A stretch of DNA of 64,000 nucleotides from contig JARWKL010000003.1 in assembly GCA_029961685.1 (NCBI GenBank), forward strand, positions 11,689,657 through 11,753,656, read 5' to 3'. How positions within the stretch are numbered: the stretch's first letter is position 1; every line of letters begins with the position of its first letter. Source of the DNA: Aristolochia californica. Taxonomy: Eukaryota > Streptophyta > Magnoliopsida > Piperales > Aristolochiaceae. Positions 36,068 through 48,169 of this stretch are shown here, in pieces. Both the position numbers and the translations under genes were made by a program. The notes beneath the pieces were generated by a model that saw only the letters and a program-made list of their open reading frames with translations, had not been told where the DNA came from and did no database searches.

Positions 36068-37620
36068 GCTTGGATAGATGCGTTTACGTGTGTGAGAGAA
36101 AACCCAAAACCCTAGCAGGAAAGAATCGACAGCAATTGTGTTTGCTTCTGTAGTCTCAACAAGAGCTATAAAGAAAATAAGGAAGGCAGACATGGACTGT
36201 TTGGTTGCCCATGGGCAGCTTGTTCGGACATTTACAGAGAAGGCCCATCAGCCATGGGTTGTCGAAGATTGCAGACTCCGACAACTTATAGCTACAAGAA
36301 GCATTTTATTTTCCCAAAAAAGAGAAAAAGAGTTTGTTTTCTCAAAAACCAAAATGAAATTTTCCTAGGGTCCATGGATAAGCTTTCTCAAATGTTTCTA
36401 ACATTTATATGATATCACGGCTCGCCAATGTATGACTCAAACGGGTCGATTTGGATTTGAGTCTAGATTAGTCAGGGTGGGTTGGAGGCTCAAACTCAAC
36501 CTTCATGCTATGGGTGAGTCGCCACCGACCCACTCGAGTCTTGATCAAGTTCGCCCAACTCGAATGGTTTGACTCAGAATTTCAGGGACTGAGTCCCTAA
36601 AACTTTTAGGACTCGCCATCTTCCAACGACAATTTCCCATTTATGCTACTAGAAGTTTTTTTTAGTAAATTTTATAATTCATTGCCATAGTTTGAAAACT
36701 CTACAAGTGAATTTCAAAATTTGCTAGTAGAAAATTTAAATATTTTCCAGTGAAATCTGATATTCGATGGTAGAAAATTTAAAACTCTTCCTGCGAATAT
36801 CTAAATTCGCCAGAAGAAAATTCACATCCCTTCCAAGGAGTTGCATAATTTGTAGGTAGTTATTGGTAATAAATAATATTTTAGTTGCCTTTTACTAACT
36901 ATTTTAAAATTTTACTAGTAGAAAGTATTTAAAAGTTTTTCTTATGAAGAATATCTAGTAGGGTTTTTTTATATTTTTATTGGTAATATTATTATTAAAA
37001 TTATATTCCCTAGTAATTTGAAATTAAAAATACAAAAATACAAAATTTAATCATAATCAATTTAATTAATAAATTTATATATAACAAAAAAAACAAAAAA
37101 TCTAAGTATAAAAAATTAAAATTGTAAAGAAATAAACAAACAACTATAAACGTTCCAGCGGGGGAGGATTTGAAGAACACCGACTTTCATTTTGCATCTA
37201 CAGAAAAAAAAAATGACACACCTCATCCTGGAGTGAAAACTACATAGATCTCATCTTGTCCTTGTAGTGAACTTGTAAAAATTTCAGCCGCTCTTCAGTT
37301 ACATGGCGAGACTCCTGACTCTCATAGTGTACATATCTCACTTGCTCCAAAGTTTGATTCAACCACTCCTGAATCTAACACAAAGTTGCCTGAGTCTGAC
37401 GCAATTCATCCTCAAGATGTGGGTGAGAAGGGGATGGTCGAGTCATTTTGGGTACATGTGACCAAGCTAAACCATTCCCTTGATGTATCCAAATCTAACT
37501 CCATGTATGACTTGCATTATGGCATGCTCATCCACTGGATGACCAATATCCAGTGCCTCTTGCACCGTCTGCTGCATGTCTTCCTCTTAACAATAACAAG
37601 ACAATTTTAATAATACTCTT
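36068..37620. other. p23 5' flank and unassigned AT-rich sequence
   Basis: 36068-36370 is the likely p23 leader and promoter. Beyond it lies AT-rich sequence with repeated words such as AGAAAATTTAAA (36730-36790) and many GACTC/GAGTC words at 36430-36560. A 74-codon plus-strand frame at 37386-37610 matches nothing I recognise. No gene is called. Confidence 0.45.
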
Positions 37621-37916
37621 TGTTGATTTTCTGGATTCCATAGATCACATTGTTATGCAACGGATAAAAAAAAGAAAAAAGAAGTAAAATGAAAAAGAAA
37701 AGAGACGACAAAGGAGAGGGAGAGAGAGCACATTGAAAAAAAAGGGAGGAATAATTAGGGTAGTTCATTTCACACTCTCCCCCATAAGCTTTATTTTTAG
37801 ATTCCAAAAATACCAATATTATCAGTATACCCTTCACCCTAATAAGAGTGAATAAGAGACAAGAAATTTAAACTAATTAAATTAGTGATACCCTAATTAC
37901 ATCATATCTTCCAACA
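37621..37916 (-). repeat. LTR of the minus-strand copia remnant
   Basis: 296 bp with canonical TG and CA ends. It includes an internal AT- and CT-rich stretch (37660-37740). Confidence 0.65.
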
Positions 37917-38870
37917 CTCCCCTTCAAGCTAGAAGGTAATGGCAGTGATCCCAACTTGAACCAAATAATATAGATATAGTAATAAACTTCTCTGTCACGG
38001 TGTCTCAAGGATAAGTACGACACCGGGTACAAACTCTCAAAGATGAGAAATGAGTGATAAAATATAAGTCAAAACCAACCTCAGATGATTTTGAACAAAT
38101 ATAGTGACAATAATCACTAAAATGGGTAATACCTATCATTCACAAGACGATGATAAAAAACCCAAGGGTACCAATAAAAAATCTCAAATGACTTAAAAAC
38201 ACCCATATAAATAAAAGGGACCAACCAAAGCAATGCTCCAACAGGGTTGACCAATAGGGGTAAGTGAGGGTCAATAAAAAGACGGTAAGAGAAAGGTTGT
38301 CAAATAACCAATGGGTAATGGGTAAAGAGGAAGATAAAATATTGAGGGCCACCATGTGCTTTATTTTTCTAAGAAATTCAAATTCTTCATCAGACGAACC
38401 AATGATGACAACAATCAACAAATAATGAACCCAAGGCAAGTGACCAAGGAGTTCTTCTTCAGAAATAAAGTCTCAATCAAAGAGACACAATAACAATAAT
38501 GGAAATGGGCCAATGCCCAAATAACACGTACCAAATGAAGAATTGTATAGTAGTGGATAACCAGTAAATAATGGAAGTCCTTAAGAGTAATAAGAACACA
38601 TAAAATAATTCACAACAAGTCCATTAGGAAGTTGTGTCCCAAATAATAAGATCGATCTAAGTAATAGAATGCAAACAATAAGTTGAGGTATAACTCCAGA
38701 ACTAAATGAGTTCTGAAACCGAGCAAGCAACCCTAGATGATTATTACTGAACTAGTGATTTGCTGCAAATAAGCAACAATAATAAACTTGGATTCTTCAG
38801 TGGGAATCTAGTTATGTAATCTTCAATTTTTGTTATCCCAACAACATTCACAAAACATGTTGACCATTTG
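37621..38870 (-). mobile_element. copia-type LTR element remnant (3' LTR and internal tail)
   Basis: Minus-strand LTR from 37916 to 37621 starts TGTTGGAAGAT and ends ATCAACA, with the same termini as the element at 24783. It is preceded by a GAAGGGGAG polypurine tract (37917-37929) and a copia-like C-terminal end. The rest of the interior to about 38870 has no readable pol. No second LTR or target duplication is seen. Confidence 0.65.
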
Positions 38871-39123
38871 ATATAGATTGTCCAAATTTGGCAGGCTTAA
38901 TATCCCCCCATCAACAATATATCATTTATGTAACAAATATATTACCACCAATAAACACCAACAACCTTCTTTGGCAGCCTCGGTTAGAGTAGTAAAAAAC
39001 AAATCCCTGATGGCATCTCCAGCCCAAGCTTTGCGATTGAGGAGAAGCAGACAAAATTTTCACTTAAATATATTCAAATTCCATCCCTATCTCTTTTCAA
39101 ACTCCTCCACCAAGTCACCCTTA

Positions 39124-39261
39124 TCCCTAGCTTCATGTAATTTTGTGATGTAGCATGGGAGTTATAAGGAGTTTAGTGTATAGGGGTATATATGTGTTTG
39201 TACTCTAATTTTCACTTAAGTTATAAGAGGTGTTAGGGGTCGATTTGAACCCAAACTAGAG

Positions 39262-39302
<41 letters not shown>

Positions 39303-39325
39303 CTTCTTTATTCTATTATTTCACA
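39124..39325 (+). repeat. truncated 5' LTR
   Basis: Aligns with 42555-42776 through AAGGAGT...GTTAGGGGT...AACTAGAGCTTC and ends TATTATTTCACA. It holds a (CT)n run at about 39263-39299 that is longer than in the other copy. Confidence 0.75.
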
Positions 39326-40195
39326 TGGAATCACAGAATAGCTCTTGGTTACAAGCGTGCGAGGTCACTTGTCAATCTCCATTGAAGCCAACAAACTCAT
39401 AGAAAGTGGGGTTTTAAGGTTTGTTTTTGATTGGTTGACAAAAACTCAATTTTTTGTGTTCTTTTTCTGCCATAACCCTAGGGTTGATGACTTCTTATGC
39501 CTTTAGAGCAATTTAATGTTCGGTTAGTGCCCTAAGGGAGTCATCAGGCTTGAGACCTTCCCACCTGTTTGGTGCGTAGCCAAATAATGGGCTTAATTGC
39601 CTACATCACCCTTGGATAGGTTGACGTTAGCCTATTTTTTGTAACTTTTTATCCATCTCATTATGTATTTCAAGAGGATGATTGGTTCTAGGTTTGAGAG
39701 AGGTGGACTATATCATTTGGAAGGTCACTCACAACTTCCTTCCCATGTTCTTCATACTACAATCTCACCCTTCTAATGACATCTACTGTTAGGACATCCA
39801 TCTCCAACAAATTTGGTTCAACTCTTTCCTAATTTTCCTTCCAGTTTATCTTTTAAGTGTGACTCATGTCAGTTGGACTACATTTGCCTTAAGCCAAACA
39901 AAAAGTAGTACTTTATTTGAAGTTGTCCACTCAAATTTATAGGGACCATGTCTCGTGTTCAATATCTTTGGATACAAGTATTTTCTTTCTTTTATTGATG
40001 ATTTTAATCAATGTAGTTGGGTGTATCTCTTGTGGGAAAAATATGGTGTTTACTGTATTTAAAAAATTTATAATGAAATAAAGATTAGTTTGATGCATCT
40101 CTTCGTGTTCTTCATACTGATAATGGTTTGAACTTTATGAATGAAAAAAGGATAATTTCTGCCGAAGTCATGGAAACACTCATCAGACCTCATGT

Positions 40196-42068
40196 ATGTT
40201 TACTCCTCAACTAAATGAGGTAGTCAAACACGAGAACCATCACCTATTGGAAGTTGCATGTACTAAGCTTCTTCATATGAGCGTTCCCAAGTCATATTGG
40301 GGTGATGCAATTCTCACTACATGTTTTCTTATCAACAGAATGCCCTCTTCTACTTTTCGGGGAAAATTCCCTTTCAGGTGTTAATGCCTTCTATTACTCC
40401 ATTTCCTTTATCTACTTGTGTCATTAGGTGTGTATGTTTTGCTCATGTATTTGGTTCATCGATAGAAAAAATTTCTCCTCATGCAATCAGATGTATCTTC
40501 TTGGGTTACTCTAGTACACAAAAGAGGTGCAAATGTTTCTATCCCTCCCTAGGAAGACATTTGTATTTGTTGTTCTGACATTTTAGAAGATGTCCCCTTC
40601 TTTTATTTAGCTATCATGGATATTACTTCACCTTTTCCAAGTCCAGAAATTGTTGGTCCAACCCCTATGAAGGATGGTCCTATTTCTCACAACTGTTATT
40701 GTAGATAACATTATAAGTGTATCATATAAGACGTGTCACTCAACACCAAGCTCTAGCTCCTTCTATCTCACCAGCTGCAAAAGCCTCTTCTCCTACTGAT
40801 TTGAAGGTAAGTGATTTGAATCTTCCTATTTCACTTTGGAAAGGTGTACATAAGTCTACTAGATATCCATTGTCTAATTTTGAGTCCTTTGATTCTTTGT
40901 CTCACCAGTATAAACAATTTTCTTTGTCATTGTCTTCCTACATTGTTCCTTCTTCTATGTAGGATGCTCTCTTTTCCTCTTAGTGGAAGTGAGCTATGGA
41001 TGTTGTTGAGATGGAGGCCTTATGTGATATGGGTACATTAGTTCTCTATGATTTGCCTCTTAGTGCTACTGTAGTTGGATGTTGCTAGGCATACATTTTA
41101 AAATATAGGATAGATGGTTCCATTAAGTGATATAAAACTCAATTGGTAGCAAAGGGATACACTCAAACATATGACATTGATTTGCTTGAAACCTTCTCGC
41201 TAGTAGCCTGAGTGACTTTGGTACATATTCTGGTATCTGTTGCTATGAATAAGGGTTGGCCACTGTTTCAATTAGATTTAAAAATGTCTTCTTAGATGAA
41301 GAGGTATATAAGGAGTAACCTTTGGATATATTACTTAGAGGGAGATTTGAAAGATGCATAGGTTCAAGAAGGCAATATACGGTCATAAAAAGAATCGTTA
41401 GGCATGATCTGAGAAGATTTCTAAGTGGTCATGCATTTTGGGTTCTCCTGGAGCCATTGTGATGAATCCCTGATTGCCATGAAGAGGCTATCTTGTATTT
41501 TTATCCTTCTACTATGTGTAGATGATATTAGTTTATCTGGGAGTGATGTAAAAGGTATTAAGGAGATAAAGATACATCTTTCAAAGAATTTTCAGACTAA
41601 AGATTTGGGCTCCTTGAATTATTTTCTTTGAATTGAGGTGGCTAGAAGCAAGGCATGACTTGTATTGACATAGAGAAAATATGTCACAAATATGTTATAA
41701 GAATATGACCAATCAGGGGTGGAACCAGTGGAGATTCCTAGAAGTTGGACATGACCTCCATGATGAGCATAACGAAAGCCATAGTTACTTGTTCTGATAT
41801 ATCCTATTTTGTTAGTGTGGATAGTCAATTCATAGATCATCCATGCAAGGTACATCTTGAAGCTACACAAAGAATACTGAAATATTTGAAGAGTTTACCT
41901 AGAAAGGGGTTGTTCTTTAAATCTCATGATCACTTAAAGATAGAAGCCATCTCAGATGCAGATTATACTGGATCTAAATTTGATAGAAAGTCTACTACTG
42001 ATGATTGCTTGTTCTTAGAAGGAAATTTAATAATTTGGAGGAGCAAGAAACACAATGTTGTAGTATGA
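40196..42068 (+). pseudogene. copia pol remnants (integrase, RT, RNase H)
   Basis: Several open pieces in different frames: 40196-40384 integrase C-terminal part, 41425-41631 RT with the VDD active site, 41745-42068 RNase H N-terminal part with DADYTGSKFDRKS. They are separated by stops and frameshifts. The C-terminal RNase H block AEYRAM follows at about 42080, after a stop. Confidence 0.82.
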
Positions 42069-42420
42069 TCTAGTGCTAAAGCTGAGTATAGAGCTATGAC
42101 TCATGTTGTTTGTGAGTTGATGTGGGTGAGATCAATTGTCCAAGAATTGAAGCTATAGAGTGGTGGACCTATGATCATGTACTATGATAACCTGGATGCT
42201 ATATTCGTTGTAGAAATCCATTATTTTGTGAGAGAACAAAACATATAGAAGTTGTCTTTCAATTTTTTTGAAATGCAATGATGAAGAAGTGAAGTGGTTA
42301 TCCTCTATGTTTGGTCTGGTGATCAAGTTGTTGATATGTTTATAAATTCGTTGGGCAAACGTGAATTTGAGAATCTCTATAACAAGCTAGAGCTCATGGA
42401 CATCTATCTTCTAGATAGAA

Positions 42421-42454
42421 GGGGGGGGGGGGGGGGGGGGGGGGGTGGGGAGGG
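42421..42454 (+). repeat. expanded polypurine tract (25-G run)
   Basis: 25 consecutive G, then TGGGGAGGG, two bases before the 3' LTR start. This is the position of the plus-strand primer in copia elements, normally 10-15 purines long. Confidence 0.9.
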
Positions 42455-42456
42455 AT

Positions 42457-42776
42457 TGTATTAAAGCAATACAAAGAGTATTTTAGTAATTTTATACTAT
42501 CCTAGATAGAATTCTATTTTACAAGCATGTTGTAGTGTCCCTATAGTTTCATTTTCATGTAATTTGGAGTTGTAGAGTGGAAGCTATAAGGAGTTAAGTG
42601 TATACAATTATTTATGTTTTTGTACTCTAACTTTCACTAAAGTTCTAGAGGTGTTAGGGGTTGACTTTGAACCCTAACTAGAGCTTCATTTTTTGGCTCT
42701 CTTGTTGTAGCCATCTTCTCTCTCTCTCTCTCTCCCCTTCTCTCTTCTTCAATCTCCTTAAATCTATTATTTCACA
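42457..42776 (+). repeat. 3' LTR (320 bp)
   Basis: Starts TGTATTAAAG after the polypurine tract and ends TTATTTCACA. Its second half matches the 5' LTR. Confidence 0.75.
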
Positions 42777-43339
42777 ATATTATATCTTTTTGAAAATATA
42801 AATGGTAATATAGTATTAAAACCATGTGGGTCGAGGTCAGGTAAACCCATCTCCTCGAGCCCACTTGAATGTCTTCCAATTGCCTCATCAACATCCATGA
42901 GTTGAGAAGTTGACTCTATTCTCACCTTTGCCGAGTCAATTTGGGTGAGCACTTTTCATTAACACCATAAAAAAATAATTTTTGTAGAAAACCCGCCAAA
43001 AATTTTAGAAGAATTGTTGTTAAAAGTTTTACAAGCAGATTTGGGTGCCAAAAAAATCATCGACTTTATGACACCACCTAACGTTTTGGAGGAGAAACTA
43101 AAATTTTCACTTGAGAAAAAGCAATCAGAGGTCGACTGACTTTTTGGCTTGTAAAAATATTACTTTTTCTTGGAGTAACTATGTGCCAATAAATGATGTT
43201 AGTGTGTCGATGCCCACCTCTACAAGCTACAGTTAATGTAATGTATTCTCTGGCCCCCAATTATGAGGAGTGCCAATATCGATAGTGAGTAAATTAGTTA
43301 GCGGTTCCGGCTTAGATGCTGATGAGGTCAAATTGTGAC
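42777..43339. other. unassigned intergenic sequence
   Basis: AT-rich with no coding or repeat signal I can name. Confidence 0.4.
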
Positions 43340-43800
43340 CGCAATGGTTATTTGTGAAGAAACTGTAAAATGAATAAGGAAGACGGGGGTCCAAGGGGAC
43401 TGGCCCCCTGAAGGCGGGGTCCGGGGGCTGACCCCCTTGTCACGATCGCATCACCCAAGTTAGAACTGGGGAAGCTTCATGAAGGTCAACTGGATTGCGT
43501 GCAACAACCATTGCTTGAAACAGCCATAGCATGCAACAGCCATTGAGTGCTGCAATGCTTATAAATAGAGGAGTTCTTCTGTAGCATGAGCCATCCAGAA
43601 TCAGACCTCTTCCTTGTTACTCTGTTTTGTTTTAGTTTCTTCTCTTGTATTTTTGTTCAGTCCAGAAGCCATTGAAGCTCTTCTAAGAGAGTGTGGTGGG
43701 ACGAAACCTTCTTGTATTTGTAATAGATCAGTGTTGGTTTTCTTCTTGATTATTGTTTAGACGTTCCTGGATTGAGTTTACTTTGTTTTACAAATAAAAT
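43340..43800 (+). repeat. possible solo LTR or TRIM-like segment
   Basis: Contains a G/C block of GGGGTCC and GGCCCCC words (43385-43440), a TATA box TATAAATAG (about 43560), CT-rich leader-like sequence and AATAAA (about 43794). This order resembles an LTR with U3, R and U5, but I cannot find its ends, a target duplication or a partner. Confidence 0.35.
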
Positions 43801-45344
43801 GTGTTTGTTTTTATTTTTGGTACACTTTTCTATTGATAAATATTTTTATTTTTAATCAATATTTTGGTGAAATTTCATTGCCTATAAAAGTTATAATTTT
43901 TTTAATAGAATTTCACTGTGCTAAATATTTCTTATATACTATTTTGGTGGATTCACTGTTAAAACTTTTCATGTTTTTAATATTTTTAAAATTTTGATTA
44001 TTTTAAAATTTTAAAATATAAAATGTCAACACTTAGAAAAAGTCGAAGGGCAACATATAAGATCAGATTGAATTACAAAATTCTCTATAATAAAAAAATA
44101 TACATGCAATTTTTTTTGTCTAAATCAAAAAACACAAATTTTTTTGTTTTGGGCATGCTTTTCGCTAGCAGGTATAATCTGTTTTATCTGTGTCATCTCT
44201 ATTGCAAGCCACTGATTGACCTAGTTATGTTGACTCACAAATATCTTTTGTTGCTATTACTTCTACATTTGTCTTCTCTAAGTCTGTGCCTTGGTTGTAG
44301 TTCTATGAGAACTTGAATCCCGGGATGTTGGAAGATGAGGTGTGCCAAGAGTGCACCATGCCCCTCTCATAGTCACATCTAGTGCCCAATACCTGGATTA
44401 CTGTCTTTGCTATAGTCTACCTCAATACCAATTGCTGGAGCCTCTACCACTTCCTCTTGCATTTGATCCTATTAAATTTAAACATAGTTAGTATTAATAT
44501 TTTTTATAATTTTAATTCATAATCAAATTAAGGTCAAAATAGTATTCTATACACAACACACACATATGCAACTCCAATGCCTTTGGAAGTCCATCCACAT
44601 GGTTCTTGATGATGAGTGTTTGATAAGAACCCCACTTGCGAAATGTCCTTATCTTTTCTTAAAAGTAGTGTGAATGATTGAATTTTTAACTTAATTTACA
44701 AGTAGATTAAATTGAGAGTGAAACTAGGAGTAAGTATTTTGGTGGGTGGGGTAGGTTTGGAGCTATTATGACATTAAGGTGGGCAGTGGTAGGGTATATG
44801 GGTGGTGTTTGGGATTAATTAAGTTGGTGTGGTAAAATTGTAGATGGATATAATGGGATTTGATGGTTAGGTGTAAAAGTATGAATGAGGATGTTGGAAT
44901 GGAGGAACAGAAAGACGGTTGGGGTGTTTGGTGGTAATTTTGGCTTGGTAGAGAGGTGGTTTGAGGAGGGGTTAGTGGGGTAACATTTTGAATAAAAAAT
45001 TTGGTGGGAAAAAAGATGGGGGAGGAAATTTTTTGTGAAGGTGAACAAGAAAACTTACTAAAAATAGATTTTGTTGTTTGTTGTTTCATGAACAATTGCT
45101 TGTTGAGGACAATAATAAGGTCTTTCAACCCTTGCTACCAAGAATGATTGTAATATACTCAGATGTTCCACTTGCCCTTCCAAACAAGTGATCTTATTTC
45201 CCAAACTTTCTAGGCTAAACTTATGAGTAGTAACAACCACTTGTTGTTGTTGTTATTCCATGCTTCTTATGTTCACCATACTTCTTTTTCTAGTAGAGGT
45301 GATTTTGGAGAAGGGAGAGAATGTTTGTTGTCCGGGTGTTGACT
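43801..45344. other. AT-rich intergenic region
   Basis: No gene is supported. The minus-strand frame at 44766-45128 arises from GGTGGTTTGG-type composition and has low-complexity protein content. Confidence 0.45.
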
Positions 45345-46840
45345 CCCATCTTGATTTGGATGATAATAAAACTTAATTGATCTAACATTGGCAATTCTAA
45401 CATTTTAGATGCAAATCCTTCAAGAGACACAAAAGTCAAGCTTTACTTAAAGAAATGACAAATGCTTCTAAAAGATTTCAGGCTACACAACTGTGTCAAA
45501 TTGATCTTGAAGAAGCAATGAATTGAAGACCAGATTCTAGGAAGTCTTGGGAAATCACAAAATCTCAGTCTATGTAAGAGAGTAGTCCCAAACCTTCTAA
45601 CTTGCGGTACAATGGAATTTTTTAGCCTTAGGACATAATTGTATTTTTACATGTTTTATCAATGCATACACATATTTTAAACATGTTAGTATCACTTAGG
45701 ATCATTTTTAATCATGCTTTGAAAACATACTTAGTACTCTGGCATTGGATTGATCGATCAACATCTACTATTGATCAATCAACCAGAAGTGCATAGGCCA
45801 AAGTTATAAAGCATGACCGATCAATTAGGGTTGAATGATTGATCAAGTAGAACATGGCCAAAATCTGCTTTAAAGTATGATCGATCATTCCTTGTGGACT
45901 AATTGATCAATGATGTACATGCAAAACAAAATTATGAAGATTGATCAATCATACTTGCAAGGTATTTCCAGTAGGAATTCTGATTGATTGATGATTCCTT
46001 GCACATTGATCGATCAACTTAATTCATCCAACATAATGGAAGAATAGTGATCGATTATTGCATCGATCAACAAGTTATTTTTTGACAAAAAATATAGTCA
46101 TTACCCTCGATTTATCGATCAATGTAAAGTCAACTCTTTACAAATGTCTAGTTTTTTATTTTTGGGAAATTATAAATACGCCCCTACAAAACATTGTTTT
46201 GAGAAGTTAATGAACATTTATTGGCATATGCACTGCATTCAACATCATCAATCTTAAAATTCCTTTCCTAAGTCAATTTTTAAGAAAGAAAAGCCTTGTT
46301 TGCAAATCCTTTAATCCTTTCTTAACCCTACTCGCATTCAATTAGTCAAGCTCCAAATTCATTCACATTGTGCACTGATGCTGGAGGCTTGGTTAAATTT
46401 GAAGGAGAAGGCTGCCTCTCCAAAGATCTAAGGTGTAAGATTTTCTCTTTTCCTATTATTTTCTATTTTTATTTGAAAGGTTCATCTAGAACCATGAATC
46501 CAGGTAGAAGAGCTTGGTAGAGCTAGAATCTATCTCAATCTCAAGGGAGATTGCTTGTAATCATGTATTTGAGCATACACGTAAGTTAAAAGAAAGCCAA
46601 ATTCTCATTTTTAAATTCCAAGCTAATAAGGCTCATATTAGTGGAATTTCCGCAACACGGGTTCTTAGATGGTGAATACCAATAGGGGAGCGTCGATAAC
46701 AAAAATTCTAATGTTTATTGTGGTGTGTGAATTTATCTTGCTTTACTTGCATTTACATTTATTTTAATTTGTGTATATTTGTTTGATTTTTAATTTGTAA
46801 AAACTCAATTCACCGTTGATAAGCTACATGGGCCAATCAT
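45345..46840 (+). repeat. copia 5' LTR-like block rich in GATC palindromes
   Basis: The right end (46840) is set by CA directly before the primer site TGGTATCAGAGT (46842-46853). The left end is only approximate. The block is homologous, in inverted orientation, to 48170-49640; matching blocks include TGAATACCAATAGGGG and AGGTTCATC. The part 45740-46130 holds many TTGATCAATC and GATCGATCAA words. Confidence 0.65.
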
Positions 46841-46841
46841 T

Positions 46842-48130
46842 GGTATCAGAGTAGGCCAAAGCACATTTGGAACAAAATCACCTTGATTTTGAACATCGAT
46901 TCAAATGACTTCTCAAGATAAATTGCTTCTTCTCAAAATACAGTCAACCAACTGTCCCCCTCTATCCAATGATATAAACTATGGCTATTGGAAGGTAATA
47001 ATCGAATTTTTCTCCAATTCATGGATTAGAACATATGACATGTGATAAAGAATGACGTCTTTGCAGTACAAAATTTTGAGAAAGGCCACCTATCACAAAG
47101 AAATTCAATGAGTTGACTAGGAAAGATAAGGAGCAACTCAAAACAAACTCCAAGGCTATCAACTTATTTTTGTGTCCTTTAGGACCAAACGAGTTCAATC
47201 GGGTGTCCACATGTAAGACCACTAAGGAAATTTGGGACAAACTCGAGGTCACACATGAAGGGATCACTAGAGTTAAGGACTCTAGAATTGTTTTATTGAT
47301 AGTCCTATAAGGTGAACTTAAAATGGAATCTGGCGAATCAATAGCAAAGATGAACTCGAGATTCAAATAAATGAATTGAACATTTTGGGAGAAGAAATCT
47401 CCCTTTATAGTCAAAAGGACAAGCTTCTCAAGGCACTTCCAAAGTCATGGGACATGAGGAAGAACGACATTCGTGAGAACACTAAATTTAGGAGCATGTG
47501 CTCAGAAGAGCTTTTCGGGATTTTCCTAGCATATGAGATGGAACCTGGAGAAACAGATGAAGAGCGTCCTAAAAGAAGACTTTTGCTCTAAAGGCTATAA
47601 CTAGTGTTGAAAACAACTGCAGTGAAGAAAGCTTCAATGAAGTGGGCTTCATCACTAGACATCTTCAAAAGATGTACCTAAAAATAAGAATTTTAGAAAA
47701 AGGCCAATTTAGAACTCAAAATGATAAATCCTTTAAAAAATATGATGTTTGTTTTGAGTGTGACAAACCAGGGCATAGAAAAAATAAGTGCCCTACCTAG
47801 AAGGAAGAACCCCATCCTCAAGCAAGGATCCGAAGAATAAAAAAAAGAAAGTCTTGATCTCTACTTTGGATGCTATGAAAGAGGACTCCAACCATTCCAA
47901 AGAAGAAGAAAGTGATGTGGGACTTTTGGCAATTGAAGACGAAGATGAATCCACCACTTTGGAGTTGGTAAGTGAGTCAATCTATGACAATGAGTTAGAA
48001 TTACTTTTAGAATAATCCATTAATTATCTAAATAAATACAAGGAAAAATGTAGTGCTAAAAAACATGAGACTGCTGTTAGAAGGCACCCAAGTGAAGGGT
48101 AGTATGACTGGTAAAAAGGAGGAACTTATC
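46842..48130 (+). pseudogene. copia gag with primer site
   Basis: After the Met-tRNA primer site (46842-46853) comes a gag of the UBN2 type in several frames: YGYWK near 46980, a KALPKSWDMRKNDIRE block (47415-47465) and a zinc knuckle CFECDKPGHRKNKC (about 47752-47793). An acidic linker follows (47820-48015). Stops interrupt the frame. No pol follows; the sequence breaks off near 48130. Confidence 0.8.
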
Positions 48131-48169
48131 ACCCATGTCTAGGGGTGGCAAAAGAAGTAAATAAGATTA

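Larger units (their letters stand above)
39124..42776 (+). mobile_element. degenerate Ty1/copia retrotransposon
   Basis: Related LTR sequences at 39124-39325 and 42457-42776 flank a decayed copia interior. Integrase traces include LHTDNGLNF (about 40115) and SYWGDAILTTCFLINRMPSS (about 40290). RT traces include LLCVDDISLSGSD (41509-41550). RNase H follows at 41745-42100 (SDADYTGSKFDRKST). Stops are frequent, so nothing is functional. The sequence at 39326 (TGGAATCACAGA) is a worn Met-tRNA primer site. The 5' LTR lacks its first 120 bp or so. Confidence 0.85.

Noticed and set aside
36430..44000. AT-rich blocks at 36640-36850 and 42960-43930 as the two halves of one DNA transposon split by copia insertions
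   Set aside because: Only short similar words are shared. I could not build an alignment or find inverted ends, so composition alone may explain it.
44766..45128. 120-codon minus-strand frame rich in Pro, Ser and His
   Set aside because: Low-complexity product of GGTGG-type composition. A second overlapping frame of similar content shows it is not coding.
45740..46130. GATC-rich palindrome array as a CRISPR-like repeat-spacer array
   Set aside because: Spacing is irregular, repeats are short and variable, the genome is a plant and the array lies in an LTR-like block.
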